64,000 bases of DNA from Lingula anatina (taxonomy: Eukaryota > Brachiopoda > Lingulata > Lingulida > Lingulidae): positions 207,863 to 271,862 of the forward strand of contig NW_019775505.1 in assembly GCF_001039355.2 (NCBI RefSeq). Reading direction: 5' to 3'. Positions 1 to 13,094 of the stretch are shown one piece after another. Both the position numbers and the translations under genes were made by a program. The notes under the pieces were generated by a model that saw only the letters and a list, made by a program, of their open reading frames with translations, searched no databases and was not told the origin of the DNA. Numbering within the stretch: the stretch's first letter is position 1; every line of letters starts with the position of its first letter.

Positions 1-1246
1 TGTTAATAAAGTTTCAAAAATGGAAATAAACTCATATCATTGCAGTTTGTCACATTCAATCATTCACTATGTTCAGAATCTCAGAATGGAAGAAATTGGA
101 TATTTAACACTGCTCTATTGATATTTTTCCCATGTCATCAATTTTCTTAGTTGATCGTATAAAAATGGCAGTAACCTGTTAATTTTTTTATGTTAAAAAT
201 TGTTAAAAATGAAAAAATAATATTTTATTATTAAAATTGATGGTCATTATGCTTGTTAAACATTATGCAATATTACATCAAAATTTGAAAAAAAAAATAT
301 TTTGGGCACTGCTCCCATGATGACTATTTAAGAAAAACCATGTCACTTACTGTTCTCAAACTTACAGGAAAGAAACATGGGACTAAAATACAGTTTCAGT
401 AGGCAATGCAGTCTGTTTTGTAATTCTTACTGCCAGTTAAACAGTTTTTTTTTTGTGAAAATTTAATTTTTCACATATTGGCATTTTCAAGGTGTGACTT
501 TGGAGTTCCACGGGCTTGAAGACCCATGCTGGTCACATTTTCTGAAAATCCATGATACGTATATTTTATTATTAAAAATTGACGGTCATTATGCTGTTAC
601 CATTATGTAATATGGCATCAGAATAGAAGAAAACACAATTTTGGGTGCTGCTGCCATGATGACCATTATGGGAAAACCATGTTACTTATGATTGCCAAAC
701 TTTCAAAAAAGAAATACAGGACTAAAAATGCAGCCTGTGTTGGAAAAGCAGTCTAATTAACTTCTTTTTCTGGAAGTTATACATTTTCAAAGTGTGAACT
801 GGTTACACATTTTACTTACATTAGTATTACCTGTTGAGCATAATTAAAATTTGATGTTGAATTTGCAGTTTAACATAATGTACTTTTGCATCAGAATTGA
901 CAGTAGCCTATTTTGTGCATAGTTATTTCCTGATTTTGGTCTGTACATTTGACAGCTTTGCTGCCTTGTTTTAATTTGCAATTACTGAAAAAATTGACAG
1001 AAGTTAGTTTAGTTTTCATTCCGTAACATGCCACCAGCGTGGAAGGGGAACGCTAGAATCCAATTGCCGTTCCGTCACATATGTATAAAGCAAAATTCTA
1101 TTTCATAGATTAAAACTGAGCCAATTACGTGTACATATAATACAATTATTATTTAGCCAGGTATTTAAATATAAATTATCGCTGTTTAACTAGAATTCAA
1201 GTGCAAAATTTTGACAACATCAAATGATATTTTTCCTGTATTCCAG
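1..1246. other. Intronic or upstream non-coding DNA
   Basis: No exon could be supported here. The stretch is AT-rich and ends at a good 3' splice site (pyrimidine-rich tract then CAG at 1244-1246), so it is probably intron of the cysteine-rich gene whose last exons follow. It contains an imperfect direct repeat of about 180 bases, described separately. Confidence 0.5.
215..740. repeat. Diverged direct repeat, two copies of about 180 bp
   Basis: Bases at about 215-395 and 555-740 align along their length. Shared landmarks in the same order are TATTTTATTATTAAAA, GGTCATTATGCT, CATTATG-AATAT, ATTTTGGG-GCTGC-CCATGATGAC, AAAACCATGT and a closing GGACTAAAA-TGCAG-like segment. The copies differ by many substitutions and small indels, so this is an old duplication. 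Confidence 0.65.
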
Positions 1247-3090
1247 TGTCGCAGTGAAAGAATTTGCCAGCAGCAAGAAGCCTGTAAGTTCACCTCGATA
1301 CGTTGGCAACCGAATTTCAGGGACTTGGAGTGCAGACCGAATGAATACCGAGACAATGTCCTCTCAGAAGTTTGCGGGTAAGTTTTTTCGAAGGTCCCAT
1401 TTGGGAAAATTGATCATGTTCATGGAAAATAAAACCATCAATTCACGAATCACGGTAAAATAAAACTTTATTCATATCTGACTGATAATGCCAGTCAAAA
1501 ATCCTGAAAATTACGAAGGGCGAAGAATACAAAGTCGTTTTTACTAGTTATGGGAATGGGCTGCTTCACGGATCATGCTTAATAACATGAACTATTTGCG
1601 CATCTCGGGAAATAAAAAGTGCCTTTCAAAGGTAAAAAAATAACCAACGGGGCCCTCTATTTCGGATCGGATTCAGAAAACCAAGTCAAACGTACTTTTG
1701 GGAATGAATAACATCAAATTTGGTTGGATTGTGTATCGTGGTGATTTTTGTTGAAATCAATACGTATACATTGTGTGCAATCTGGCGTTAGAATTGTATT
1801 CAATGCCTTCAAGAAGGCATGCAACATGCTGTATGGCTAGCCTCACTTGGTGTTTATTCGTATTATTAGTTTTCTTAATTGCATTGCAATAACGATACCA
1901 CAACTATTACCAGTAGAGCTGTTCTTTATAGGTTAGCTCTGGTGCATCACGGAACATATCAGAACCACCCTTAGTAGACACGCAACAAAAAATTAATTGA
2001 CTCTCCATGCGTTTGAAAAAAAAAAAAACAGTCATATTTATGCTCTGCAGACCTTTTATATATTTCTCAATTTAGACCTTAAAGGCGATAAAAACCATTA
2101 TAGAAAGGTTTATCTGAAGCATACCTACTGTCGTAATTATCTTCTCACCCTGCATGGCAACTCTCAACGCCTGCGCCATATGTGATACAGGGCCGCGATA
2201 CAAAATATGTGTGAAAACGAGGCTATGAAGGTAAAGGTCAGGAAAGCTACTGGATGTTCTTTCTTAATGACTGGGCAATCATTTAGAACTGAATTAAAGA
2301 ATTAAAAATTAAAAATTGCCCTTTACCCCATGAAATACATTTTGGTGGGTAAATTCCGTTGGGGGGGGGGGGGTCACTTAAAATGATGATTTTCAGTTAC
2401 AATGCTGCTACTTTAAGGCGCTGATCAAAACAAATTTAACGTTGGTTAAGTGTTGATATGTCGACCCTACAACCGTGATAATAATATAATTTGATCATAG
2501 TTTGCTGACATTAAATTCATGTGATTAAACTTCGATCCAAAATACAATCCCCTTTCAAATTCTCTGCATTTTGAGGTAAAGGATTCCAATTTAAAGGCCT
2601 AAATTCCCTTAACCATGAATGACAATCGGTTTTACTTGAATTAGAAAGGAAACATTTTATGGCATAATTGTAACACTGATAATACTAGAAATCAGACACA
2701 AACTGGGTGTTGAATCAACACCATAAAACAATTTGTTTTTCTACTTGTTTGCTATGACAACTAATGCCAGAAGTCCACACGTGTTTTTGGATATTATTAT
2801 TATGCATCTTCATGTACTGATAACAAAACCGGTTTTCAGAATCTGTACATGTAGGCTAAAGACAGTCTTTTTGCATAAGTTACATGCAGTTGTCCACTTT
2901 AGTTTGATATACATGTGAATGTGAACTAATGGATTCAGAGCAAAATATGTTGGACTTTTCTTTCAGATCTTGCACGTGCGGGCCCGAGCACACGTGCCTT
3001 CCCAGCAAAATCGCCAGCCACCAGACTGACTACGTGAGCTGTACCTGGTACTGCCGTCCAACTCCTGACGAGTTCTACCCCGAGATGTAA
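1247..3090 (+). CDS. Cysteine-rich secreted-type protein, last two exons (partial)
   Basis: Two exons join in frame: 1247-1377 (after TTCCAG, before GTAAGT) and 2967-3090 (after TTTCAG, ending in TAA). The junction splits a Gly codon as GG|A. Together they give 84 residues holding ten cysteines. The first exon spaces them C-x5-C-x5-C-x15-C-x13-C. The second starts SCTCGPEHTC and continues with SCTWYC before an acidic tail ending FYPEM. Dense paired cysteines, little hydrophobic sequence and no membrane segment suggest a disulphide-bonded extracellular protein. The C-x-C-x5-C spacing recalls the prokineticin/colipase type of fold, but the loops differ, so this is only a guess. The start and signal peptide lie left of the window. 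I do not recognise the family. A competing forward frame over the first exon (from 1224) is a shadow without cysteine pattern. Confidence 0.6.
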
Positions 3091-3183
3091 CCCCCCCCCC
3101 TCCCCCATTGCTAACGAGCAACACAAAGCTGATATGAAATCAAAATTACAAATGAAATAATCAAGATGACCACAAGGTGGCGG

Positions 3184-3347
3184 TGTGACAGGAATGGAAG
3201 TCCTAGGAATGGAAGTCCGGGGTCCCATATGAATTGTACAGGTTAGGGTTAGTTGGAGTATTGGGGTTAGTATATGGGACGGATGTCACTTGTACAATGT
3301 AATGGGAAGCGGACTACGGTTCCTAGCGGACTTCCATTCCTGTTACA
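3184..3347. mobile_element. Short inverted-repeat element (MITE-like), family A
   Basis: The left end GTGACAGGAATGGAAGTCC is matched by the reverse complement of the right end (GTAACAGGAATGGAAGTCC). About 164 bp lie between and including the ends, with no coding potential. A second, truncated copy lies at about 4009-4088 and a third, reverse-oriented copy at about 15226-15372. All share a GGGTCCCATATGA-like core and GTATTGGGGTT. Dispersed copies with terminal inverted repeats indicate a non-autonomous DNA transposon family. Confidence 0.6.
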
Positions 3348-4091
3348 ACGGTCTCTTGACCTATAGACATTTAGACATCTCTGTTGATATTGTGATTCCT
3401 TGTCATAAGAACGTTTTCGTCTTCATGATATGATCTTTTCGGAGGCCTGTTGTGGTCCCTCATGTGCTCAATGCTAACGTGAAGTCGGACGCTGTGCCTC
3501 GTTAACAAAAAATTATTATGCCCATGGGTTCTTGGATCCAAAGACGTCTTCAGTTTCTTCAGCGTGATATTTGGGTGCAACCGGGGTCGCCTTTGCTAAA
3601 ACCATTAATGAAGACACAAATAAGGAACTAGATGAGTTGTTTTTATAATGGTAATAATAGTAATAATAATAATTTTAATAATATTTATTTGCAACTAAAA
3701 AGTTGAATAGTATATGTATAATTATACTAAAATGGTAATTCTAAGAAAACATATCAGACATCAGAAATATAAATTTGAAAGCCACATATGTCTGGGGCTA
3801 TCTAGTTATTCAAGCTCAGAATTCACAAAATTTCTGTCAAAATGCTTAGGATAGACTTCGACTAAATATATCTTAGGAATTAAACGATGCCCGGTATTGT
3901 AAAACCAGGTGTGTCGGTACCCGATGACGTCATACGAGACGAGAGTACGTACGAGATATGCCTGAAGTGAGGTGAACTTTGCAATGATAAAAGTTAAAAA
4001 GCAGTTGTGGCAGGAATGGCAGTCCCAGGAATGGAACTCCGGGGTCCCATATGATTAGTACAGGTTGTCAGTCGCAGTATTGGGGTTCGTA

Positions 4092-4336
4092 GGGGAGACC
4101 GGGGCTAGTTGGACCCCGGGGTAAGTTGGCCCCCCATCAAGTCTCTTTAATAAAGTTACTTTAAGATGCTAAATTATTTCATTTGGACTCACTGCCGACG
4201 CTTTCTTAGCACTATTGGATACGGTCACTTTACAAAATGATGTGATCAATTCGAATTCTTTTACCCCATAGTTACTTTGTCATAAATTGATGGGGGGTCC
4301 AACTTACCCCGGGGTCCAACTAGCCCCGGTCTTCCC
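4092..4336. mobile_element. MITE with about 48-bp terminal inverted repeats, TA target site
   Basis: The left arm begins GGGGAGACCGGGGCTAG and the right arm read in reverse begins GGGAAGACCGGGGCTAG. The arms stay complementary for roughly 48 bases (about 4092-4140 against 4287-4336), ending at CCCCCCATCAA. Both ends are flanked by TA (4090-4091 and 4337-4338). The TA duplication suggests a Tc1/mariner-type origin by inference. No transposase is present. The element sits directly after the truncated family A copy, so it may have inserted into it. Confidence 0.75.
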
Positions 4337-5958
4337 TACTTACATTAACGTAATTAATCATGCAAGCGTTTATCCTATCCACCCTCCTAAGGAAAATCCT
4401 GTATCCGCATACCGGTATGCGTTCAGCGAAGAAAAAATCCAGTTTCCTCCAATCCTACAGGAACCTACTTCAACAGTTGAAGAACTGCAATGTGTGTCCG
4501 CTTAAAAATCAAGTCCTGAAAAAGATCGTGGTACATGTATCTGCCTAAAACTTTATCCTATCTGTTAAAAAAAACTAGCATATGAGCATTAACCGGATCC
4601 TAACCTTTGAACTCTTCCTGTCCAGGCAAAAAAGTGCTTCTCTGGCCCTTGAATTTTTCGATGTCTTGTAGTTCGGTTTCCCAGACGAATTAATCAGCAT
4701 GCTTCATGATACAAGAAAATTTAAGATATAAAGAAAAAAGTCGACACTGAATTAAACCTCATATAAAATTAATAATCTCAAAATAATGCATGGTGTCTGT
4801 TCATTTTAAAGTAGGTACATGCACTGCACCTGAATGTGCAATGGTCGCCTTGGTTAAGACTTACACAACCGTTTGGATTCGTGTCGAGAAATTCACCGGT
4901 TTCACAGAAAAGTAAACTAAAAAAACATATCAGCAACTTTTTATGCTTTACTGCTAATGCAGATATTTTACCCATAAATATCACACGCCTTATACAATGT
5001 AGTGCTACATGTACCAGGTTGATATGCGAGTTTACCTTTAGAGACCTATATATACAGGTATGTATTTACCTTTAACAATACACGCAGCTCAAAGCGTGCG
5101 AGTGTCCCAATATGCTGTCGCTATGTTCATCTACATGTACGGTACTTTTGCCACTGTGTGTGATACATGTAACTACCAACAATACAGATTTAAATCCTTT
5201 TGACGCTTACAATTATAACAATACTTGTAAAGTAGGCCTACAAAGGGCTCCCAGTTCAGCAGAGGCCCCGTCAGGAAATTTTTACAGCGTGATATCTGTA
5301 TATTTTGATCACTACTATATGAATCGGTATTTCCAATCTAAAAATAGAACAAAGCAGGTGACTGCTGTCACACGAGAAGAGTGCTTTATCACGTCAGCCA
5401 TTTGGCCTTGCCCTGCGTAAGAGGTCTCTTTGGCATAGTTATATTTGGATATGGTGATCATAAAACGAACTTGAATATCTCGATTCTCGGGGTGTTGAAT
5501 CCATCTAAGTGCGCGTTATATGTATACAGGTATATTAGCTAGGTTGTCTTTCCGACAAGCAGTTCTTGAATACATAACTTTAAAAGTATCCTTTAAGTTT
5601 TTATGTTATTACTTTTAGATAGCATTTATACTTTTGGAGATATATACTGAGGGTACAATGTAGTACATGTAGGTGAGGTATTTGAAAAAGAAATATAGGA
5701 TTTAAATTTAAGACAAGAATAGGGGTTTGTTTCAATAAAAAGAAAGCTCTAGAAGAAAAACTGGCCCAAGCTAGACTAATTCTTGTAATTGGCTCAGAAA
5801 AAAATCAGTCAAGTGTAATGTCACGTATGTTTTATTAAGAAAAGTCACGCTTCGCGTTTCAGGCAAATTCTACTTAAATCAATACTTCTTAATGTACTAC
5901 TTTTTTTCAAGTTTATTTTCGACACTAATAAAAAATCAACACATATATACTACACACA

Positions 5959-5994
<36 letters not shown>

Positions 5995-7022
5995 TTTTTA
6001 CTTAGAGCGGTGAAAGGAGCCCCATTACAATCTATTACAGTCAAAATCTCTATTATCTGTAAAACCACCAGGAGCTACGAAAGATTATTACCCCCCTAGC
6101 TTCTGGAGGGGGCGGTACAGAGCTGATTATATTGAGTGCACTTTTAAGCCAGAATCCATCCGGAGATAGATCGATCCCTCTGGACTGATAACTTTTAATC
6201 TGAACACAGCCTCAGTTTTCCTTTTATTTTATGCCTGTTTATTATCAATGACTCACTTAGCTATTTGATATCAGTATTGCACTTATGTCATATTCAATTA
6301 ACATTACTTTCAACTATCTAATAACAACCTTATTTTCACTTTCTATGAATGGTTTTGTCAATTACGTGTTTCCGCTTTGAAAAACTTCCTTTCGTATGTA
6401 TATTTTATTAACATGATTTAACGTAAATTCGCTTGCAAACGTCCATTTTTCATAAACTTTTACAACAACAACAACAACAACAACAACAACATAATAATAA
6501 TAATAATAAAATACAATGCATAGGATGTGTCTTTGATATGCTTTTGAATGATAATTTTAAAGAATCACCGAAAAAAGTCATTCAAGTCTTACTTTCTTCA
6601 TATTTCGTCTTTATGCCAGTGTGTGCCTACGTCTGTTTAATTATCTCACTTTTCACTTTTTTTTATATTTTCGCGTTTTGCTGTTAAGTTAATCAAGAAG
6701 AACGCTATCTGTATCAAAGTAGAGCACCTTGTACTGTAATGTGTGCGCGCCTTTAAAGAAAATCAAGCCTTTCTGTTCAAAAATCAACTGACTGACTCTA
6801 GAGTTTTACTCTTCTAAAAACAAAAAAAATCATGTCTTTGGTTTTCTTTAGAGCATGCACAAAAAGCATCATAGGGAATGCACAAAATACGGACCGCAAA
6901 CGAGGGTATTTTGAAAAGAAAAACGTCAAAGAACATCACGTTGGATCATGACTTCGATCAAAATGAAAATTTTCTTATCACAACCCAATCACGAATTTTG
7001 GCACTACTGGCGAAGAGAACGT

Positions 7023-10000
7023 CTACAGCTTGGCCTTTAATTCATCCATGGCATGGTGTTTTAGCTCTCTGCGGAGAATTTTTCCGCTCTGAGACTTTGG
7101 AATACGATCTGTGAACACGACACCTCCACGAAGCTTTTTATATGGTGCTACCCTTTCTGTAATATGAAAAATCAAACTTTGGATTTATACACATTACATG
7201 TAAAGGCGGTGAAGATGATTTATTATGGTGACTATCCCTTGATTAATACAATTCCAGTACCGGTATATGTTCTTATTCAAATCAACCTGTATAATTTCAT
7301 AAATCAGCAAAATCATAAATTTATTTATTAACTTATTCAGATCTTCACAAATAACCGCACTGAACAATAAAATATCCCTCTTCACTTTGTTACAAAAAAG
7401 ACTCTCACTATGTCCACGAGCGAGTGATAAGCGAAAAAGACTCACCGCTAACAAATTTCTCTATGTCGTCTACGGTGACGCTCGACCCAGGCACGGGCAC
7501 TACGTAGGCCCTAGGGATCTCCCCTGCTGCCTGATCTGGCAACCCAATGACCGCGGCATCGGTCACAGCCGGGTGAGAGAGCAACACGTTCTCCAGTTCG
7601 GCTGGAGGAACCTGAAAGAAAGAAAGAAAAAAAGAAAGAAAGATAAAAAAGCAATACAAGCACACAGGAAATTTTGAACTTGTCAAATGTCCTTGCTGCG
7701 TTAGTTATACTAGAATACACAAAGACTACGACTGATAGATTACGTTGGGTGTCCTATATTCACTCGCCCAGAAAGCTCGGAAACATCGTTATTTTTAATA
7801 ATTATAAAATAAATGTATAAGCTAAGGTAAATATTTTTAACTTTTTGGTCCAGTTTAGATTACCGGGACCATTGGCTCGACTACGAATAAAACAAACACG
7901 ATATTCTCTTTTACAATAGGAGGCTGTTTGTCCATGTCAAAACAACACCCTTCACTACCACCCTTTTCGTGCAGCGTCAAGGCAGCCTCAGCATGCTTTG
8001 TGTACTCTGTACTTATGGCTGCGGCATCGGTCACTTTATCACTTAAACCAACGCAGGTAGACTTAGCTTGGAAACGTTACTACACAACAGAAAGGTAAGT
8101 ACGTTTGTTACAATACCTGAAAACCCTTATACTTGATGAGTTCTTTCACCCTATCCACGAGCCAGAAATGTTGATCCTCGTCGTATCTGCCGACGTCACC
8201 TACAGAAAAATGGTACTGTGTGGTTAGTGAGAGGACAGAACGTATATGGGACAAATGTAAAAGTCAATAAGAATGTTTTTATTTAATTTTACATGTGTTA
8301 CACAAATGGAAATTTCAAATACTATGATAGATTCTTCGATCGGCATGCAGCTGCATGTAAAACTTTTATAAAATCTCGTGTACAGACTAAATAGGTGGGG
8401 TGGGGGGGGGGTTACATCAACTCCTTGCATCTCATGAATACGGTGTTTCAACAGACAGCGAGGTAGAATTAACTCTGATCGTAGTTGTCGAATGTGAATT
8501 GCAAAAACTCTATCATAGAGACTGGCGTAAATTAGAATCCGTAAATAATCGGATTTAATTACTGTTAATGAGTAAAAATTAATTTCATTTTCATTGTATT
8601 AAATCTTTTAGCCCTACGGTTCCCCGGAATAATGCATGTATATAATGTATCAGAATATCGTAGGATACGACACAAAATTAGATAACCAAAGGAAACTCTG
8701 AAATTAATTGTAATCTCAATTCGGAATTTACATGTACCTGAATTATTTAATCGTGTAACAATGTTGAAAGATGACAATTAGATCTGCTGTAGCATGTTTG
8801 AATTTTTAAAATAATTTTTTTCGTACATTTTTTCATATGTCTTCGTTATGTGAGTCTGCTGTAGCATGTTTGAATTTCATAGTAATTTTTTTCATATATT
8901 TCATTTTCATTTACGCACAGAGGGGCTGCTTACCGGTATGTAACCAGCCTTCATTGTCGATTGTGTTCTTGGTAGCTTCCGGGTTGTTCAGGTAACCCTT
9001 CATAATCTGTGGTCCACGAATACAGAGTTCACCTTCCTGGTTCACGCCCAGGGGCTGCCCCGTCTTCAGGTCGATTATCTGAAAATTGGTATGGCCGAAG
9101 TTGATATTCATTGAAATGTTGATATAGGATGTAATTTGTACCTGTAGAATTCGTCATTTATTTACATTTCTTCGTCATATCAGTCTTTATTTCTCATTTT
9201 CAATTGTAGTTTTTGTATTGTAGTTATTGTATTGTTGGAGTAAAGTCATTGTAAAGAATATAATAGTACCGACATAAATAAATGATTAATAAAATAGAAC
9301 AGAGACTCTACATTGGGCTTTACGGCTTATGTACGATCTACAAAAACCTACTTGAGCATGTTTTCGCCCTATAGGGTTGTGATAAACTAAGATCTAAGTA
9401 ATAAATAAGATGAAGGGTTATGCGGTTAATGTGTGCGTAAAAACATACTCTCTACGTCAATACACGTAAACTAAGTGATTATTTGGCTGCTTGAGAGAGA
9501 GAGAGAGAGACCTATGCCATTTAAGGCATTAGGGTGAGAAAATGCTCTGGGATAGGGGGTGGGGGAGGAGTGGGTGGGGTGGGCAAAGGGGGGGGGAGAT
9601 GATGGCTGTGTTGAAGGCCTACAGCATACATGCAAATATATTAATTATACCGCCTCTGGCCCTAACCTAAAGTAAGAAAATTTGAGTGGACTGGGAGGAG
9701 GGGAAAGGCTAACACTTTAAAAGGATGCGTGTAATTTTTTTTCAAAAATCCAGGAGGGGGGGGATGCCCCTCCCCATCCTTGACACCCTACGACCCTGTG
9801 GCTTACTTTTGCCTCTGTGTTAGGTAGGAGTGTGCCGACAGAACCCACTTTCCACTCCAAGCCTGCCACAAGTGCTGCAACACTGCACTCCGTCAAGCCA
9901 TAACCTTTAGTATACACGAAACAATCCACATTAGTTATGCGTGATTACAGACTTTTACTAAAAAGTATGGAATATTTCAATAACTAAAGATATAATAATT

Positions 10001-12053
10001 TTTCTCAATTTTTCTCCGAGCAAATTTTGGAATTAAAAAAACATTAATGTTCTTGGCTAAAGCAATTGCTTTTGAAAAAAAGTTAAGTTTCGAAAGTGGA
10101 ATAAAATATTTTCTTAACTTTGTCCTTAATGAAAAAAACATCATTGATTTTTTATTGAGATGCTCCATTCTTTTTAGCAAGAAGGTATTAAAATCTAATT
10201 GTTACCAGTGGTATAATAGCATAAGTAGTATAGAAACATCACATGACCTAAGATGCAGCTGAAATAGCTCTAATGTGTATTGTTCTATGATCACCTTGTC
10301 TAAGTAGTAAATTTGGAATCTTCTCTTGGACTTTCTCCGCCAAATTCGCGCTGAGGGCGGCTGCACCACTGCTTCCGGCCATGACGCTGGAGAGGTCGTA
10401 TTTCTCCGTCAGGGGATGGTTCGCCAGGAATAACACCAAAGGCGGCACGAGGGGGAGGAATGTGACCTAACGAAAAAGTTAATCCTTTGATCCCAGGTAG
10501 TGACTAGGTTTTTTGTTTGTATTATAAAATCTTCTGAAACAGGTCAAAGATATTATGCTTTCAATTATAATTTTAAGCACAATTCACACGCAACTCTTAA
10601 TATATGGATTTTTACTTTAAATTTTAAATATTGATATTCGTTAAGAATAAAGGGTCGGGGAATTCAAGTTGACACATATGTAGTAATCCAAAGGCTGTTG
10701 CTAATTCACAAACAGAAATCTAAATAAAATTTTTCGGGGGGCGGGGGGGGGGGGGGGCGGGGGTGCGAGGAAGGGGGATGGAGGGTCCAAAAGATCCTCC
10801 CTTTTGCATGGAAAAGGTCTGCCCTATATCAAATTATAAATGCAATGGGTTCTGTGCTAGTACAAATGTGTGTGTGTGTTTGTGTGTTTGAGTATGTACG
10901 TGAAGTGTATATAGTTCTATTGTACGCTTTGAGTTTTGAAAAAAAAAATGACCTAGGTTCCAGGTTCTGCTCCATTTTTTTCGGGTTTGATCAACTAAGG
11001 AGGTAAAAAACAGTACACCTTTACAAAAAAGGAACCGTCCCTAAGATGACTAACTACAGGTCTGCGCTGCATATCTACCTGGTATTCCTGAATGCAACTG
11101 AGGTATAACTCGGGCTCGAAGCGAGGCAAGATGACCATGCACTGCCCAGTGTATAACCACATACACACGGAGTGGAGACCATATGTGTGGAATTGTGGTA
11201 ATACGGACAACGATCTGTCTGACCCAGGGGGGCGGACTATTGCATTGCCTTGCATTCTGAAACAGAATTTTTTTCTCTTTCAGTTAAAAAAAAAAACAAG
11301 CTGATGAACTGTCTTATAAGACAGACTATATATGTAGTAATTAATCAATTGAATGTAATAAAATATGTGTTCATACATAAGCAAATGGTGGGCAAGTGTT
11401 TCAAAGTTTAATATAATGAAAGGTTTATTTCGACAGATTATCATTAGAAGATGAACCACAAAAGATGCCATGCAAAGCCGTTCGTGACGACTCAACATTT
11501 CCTCAAATGTGCACGTAGCAGGCTTGTTCCATGAGTGCCACTGATTTATTAAAATTAAAGTGTGGCATACAGAAGGAAGAAATAAACACTAAAACAGCAC
11601 TGCTGTACGCAATATTAAGATTTCAGCCACGATCTCCGTTAAAAACAATAAGCTCTAGTAGTACTTACTGTAAAATATTAGCCACGACGCTGTAATGTGT
11701 CAACATCACTCCTTTGGGTAACCCTGTAGTGCCGCTAGAGTACAGTATGGCACACACGTCTTCCATGGGATTGAAGGTTAGGTTGGTGGGGTACGCGTCC
11801 CCAGGGTCGTTCATCAACTCTGAGAACGAGCGACAGTTTGGCACCTCCCCGAGAACAAAGATTTCCTGAAAAAAAAATATTAAGAGACAGGTGATAAAAA
11901 TACAAGTTTCTATTTGATAAAAACACGCAGTAGCCAGGTTTTATTAGTGACTAGAATTCCTTTAAACTATCCCAGTTCTTGTAAGATAATAGTAACTCGA
12001 TTCCATGTGGCTAATATCCTCCCTCCATTCATCCATTCGTCTTTCTCTCTCTC

Positions 12054-12089
<36 letters not shown>

Positions 12090-13054
12090 TTATGTTCTTA
12101 CTTTAACGTTCCCGCTGTGTCCGGCGGCGACCTGTGCATTCTTCACTAGGCTGGGTATGGTGAGAATGTACTTTGCTTGGGAATTCTTTAACTGTGTATC
12201 CAGTTCATCTGAAAAATAGAAAAAGAAACAGACTTGGCGAATTTGTAGAGTCAATACAACAGGTCCTGTAAATAATAGTTTTATTACTTCCTTAAGCATG
12301 TATCAGATTATATTTGTCATTTGTAAGGAAATGAGTCAAATTAAAATTCGGATAGGGGGCGGTGATCGAAATAGAAAGACAAAAAAGAAGCTAAGTGGAG
12401 AATAATAGTCCATAGATGCGTGGGCTGGACTGAGGCTAGGAAACTTCCTTCTTCTCAAGTTGACTTCAATCAACAGTTAGTATTTAAAATTGTTCCTTCC
12501 CTCCAATATTTCGATTTCATAAAGGAATGAGGCTGTCCTGGTGAATCATCTTTTTAAAATAAAGTCTATTAAAGAGAAACGGAGGAGCTGGAAGCGCTGG
12601 AAGCATTACATACTCTCCTTGAAGACCAAGAAAATTGGCATTGGTGAATCACTGCATTATTCTTATAGCATAACACAACTGAACATTTTATGTAAAAATC
12701 TAATTAAATAATCAATACTATCACCATAAATCTTTTCTGAGCAACAATGTCAACAATTTATGTTAAAAGGCTAATTAAATTATCAATATTATCATCATAA
12801 ATGCTTACACGATGTGTACACGGGGTTGACTGTGGTAAAGCTTCCTCCTGCACTGATCACGGCCAGGTAGGTTATAATGTACTCTGGGCAGTTAGGTGTA
12901 TAAATACAGAACACGTCACCCTTCCTCAGCCCTGCCCTCGCCAGACCACTGGTCACTCGCCGGACATAGTCCTTGAGCTGTCTGTGCGTGATTGTCTTTT
13001 TGGCCGCTCCGTCAATCTGAAGATGTGTATGTGAGTATGAAATAAATAAATAAG

Positions 13055-13094
<40 letters not shown>

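Larger units (their letters stand above)
3091..7022. other. Gene-poor intergenic region
   Basis: No convincing exon chain was found on either strand. It holds two inverted-repeat elements (3184-3347 and 4092-4336), a partial copy of the first (about 4009-4088), a CA microsatellite at 5953-5992 and a CAA/AAT microsatellite at 6461-6508. The only longer open frame (5112-5420, 102 codons) has no splice context, domain or composition that supports coding. Confidence 0.5.

Noticed and set aside
5112..5420. A 102-codon forward open frame with several cysteines
   Set aside because: It has no signal peptide that stands out, no splice partner and no recognisable pattern. It lies in AT-rich DNA full of ACATGTA words.
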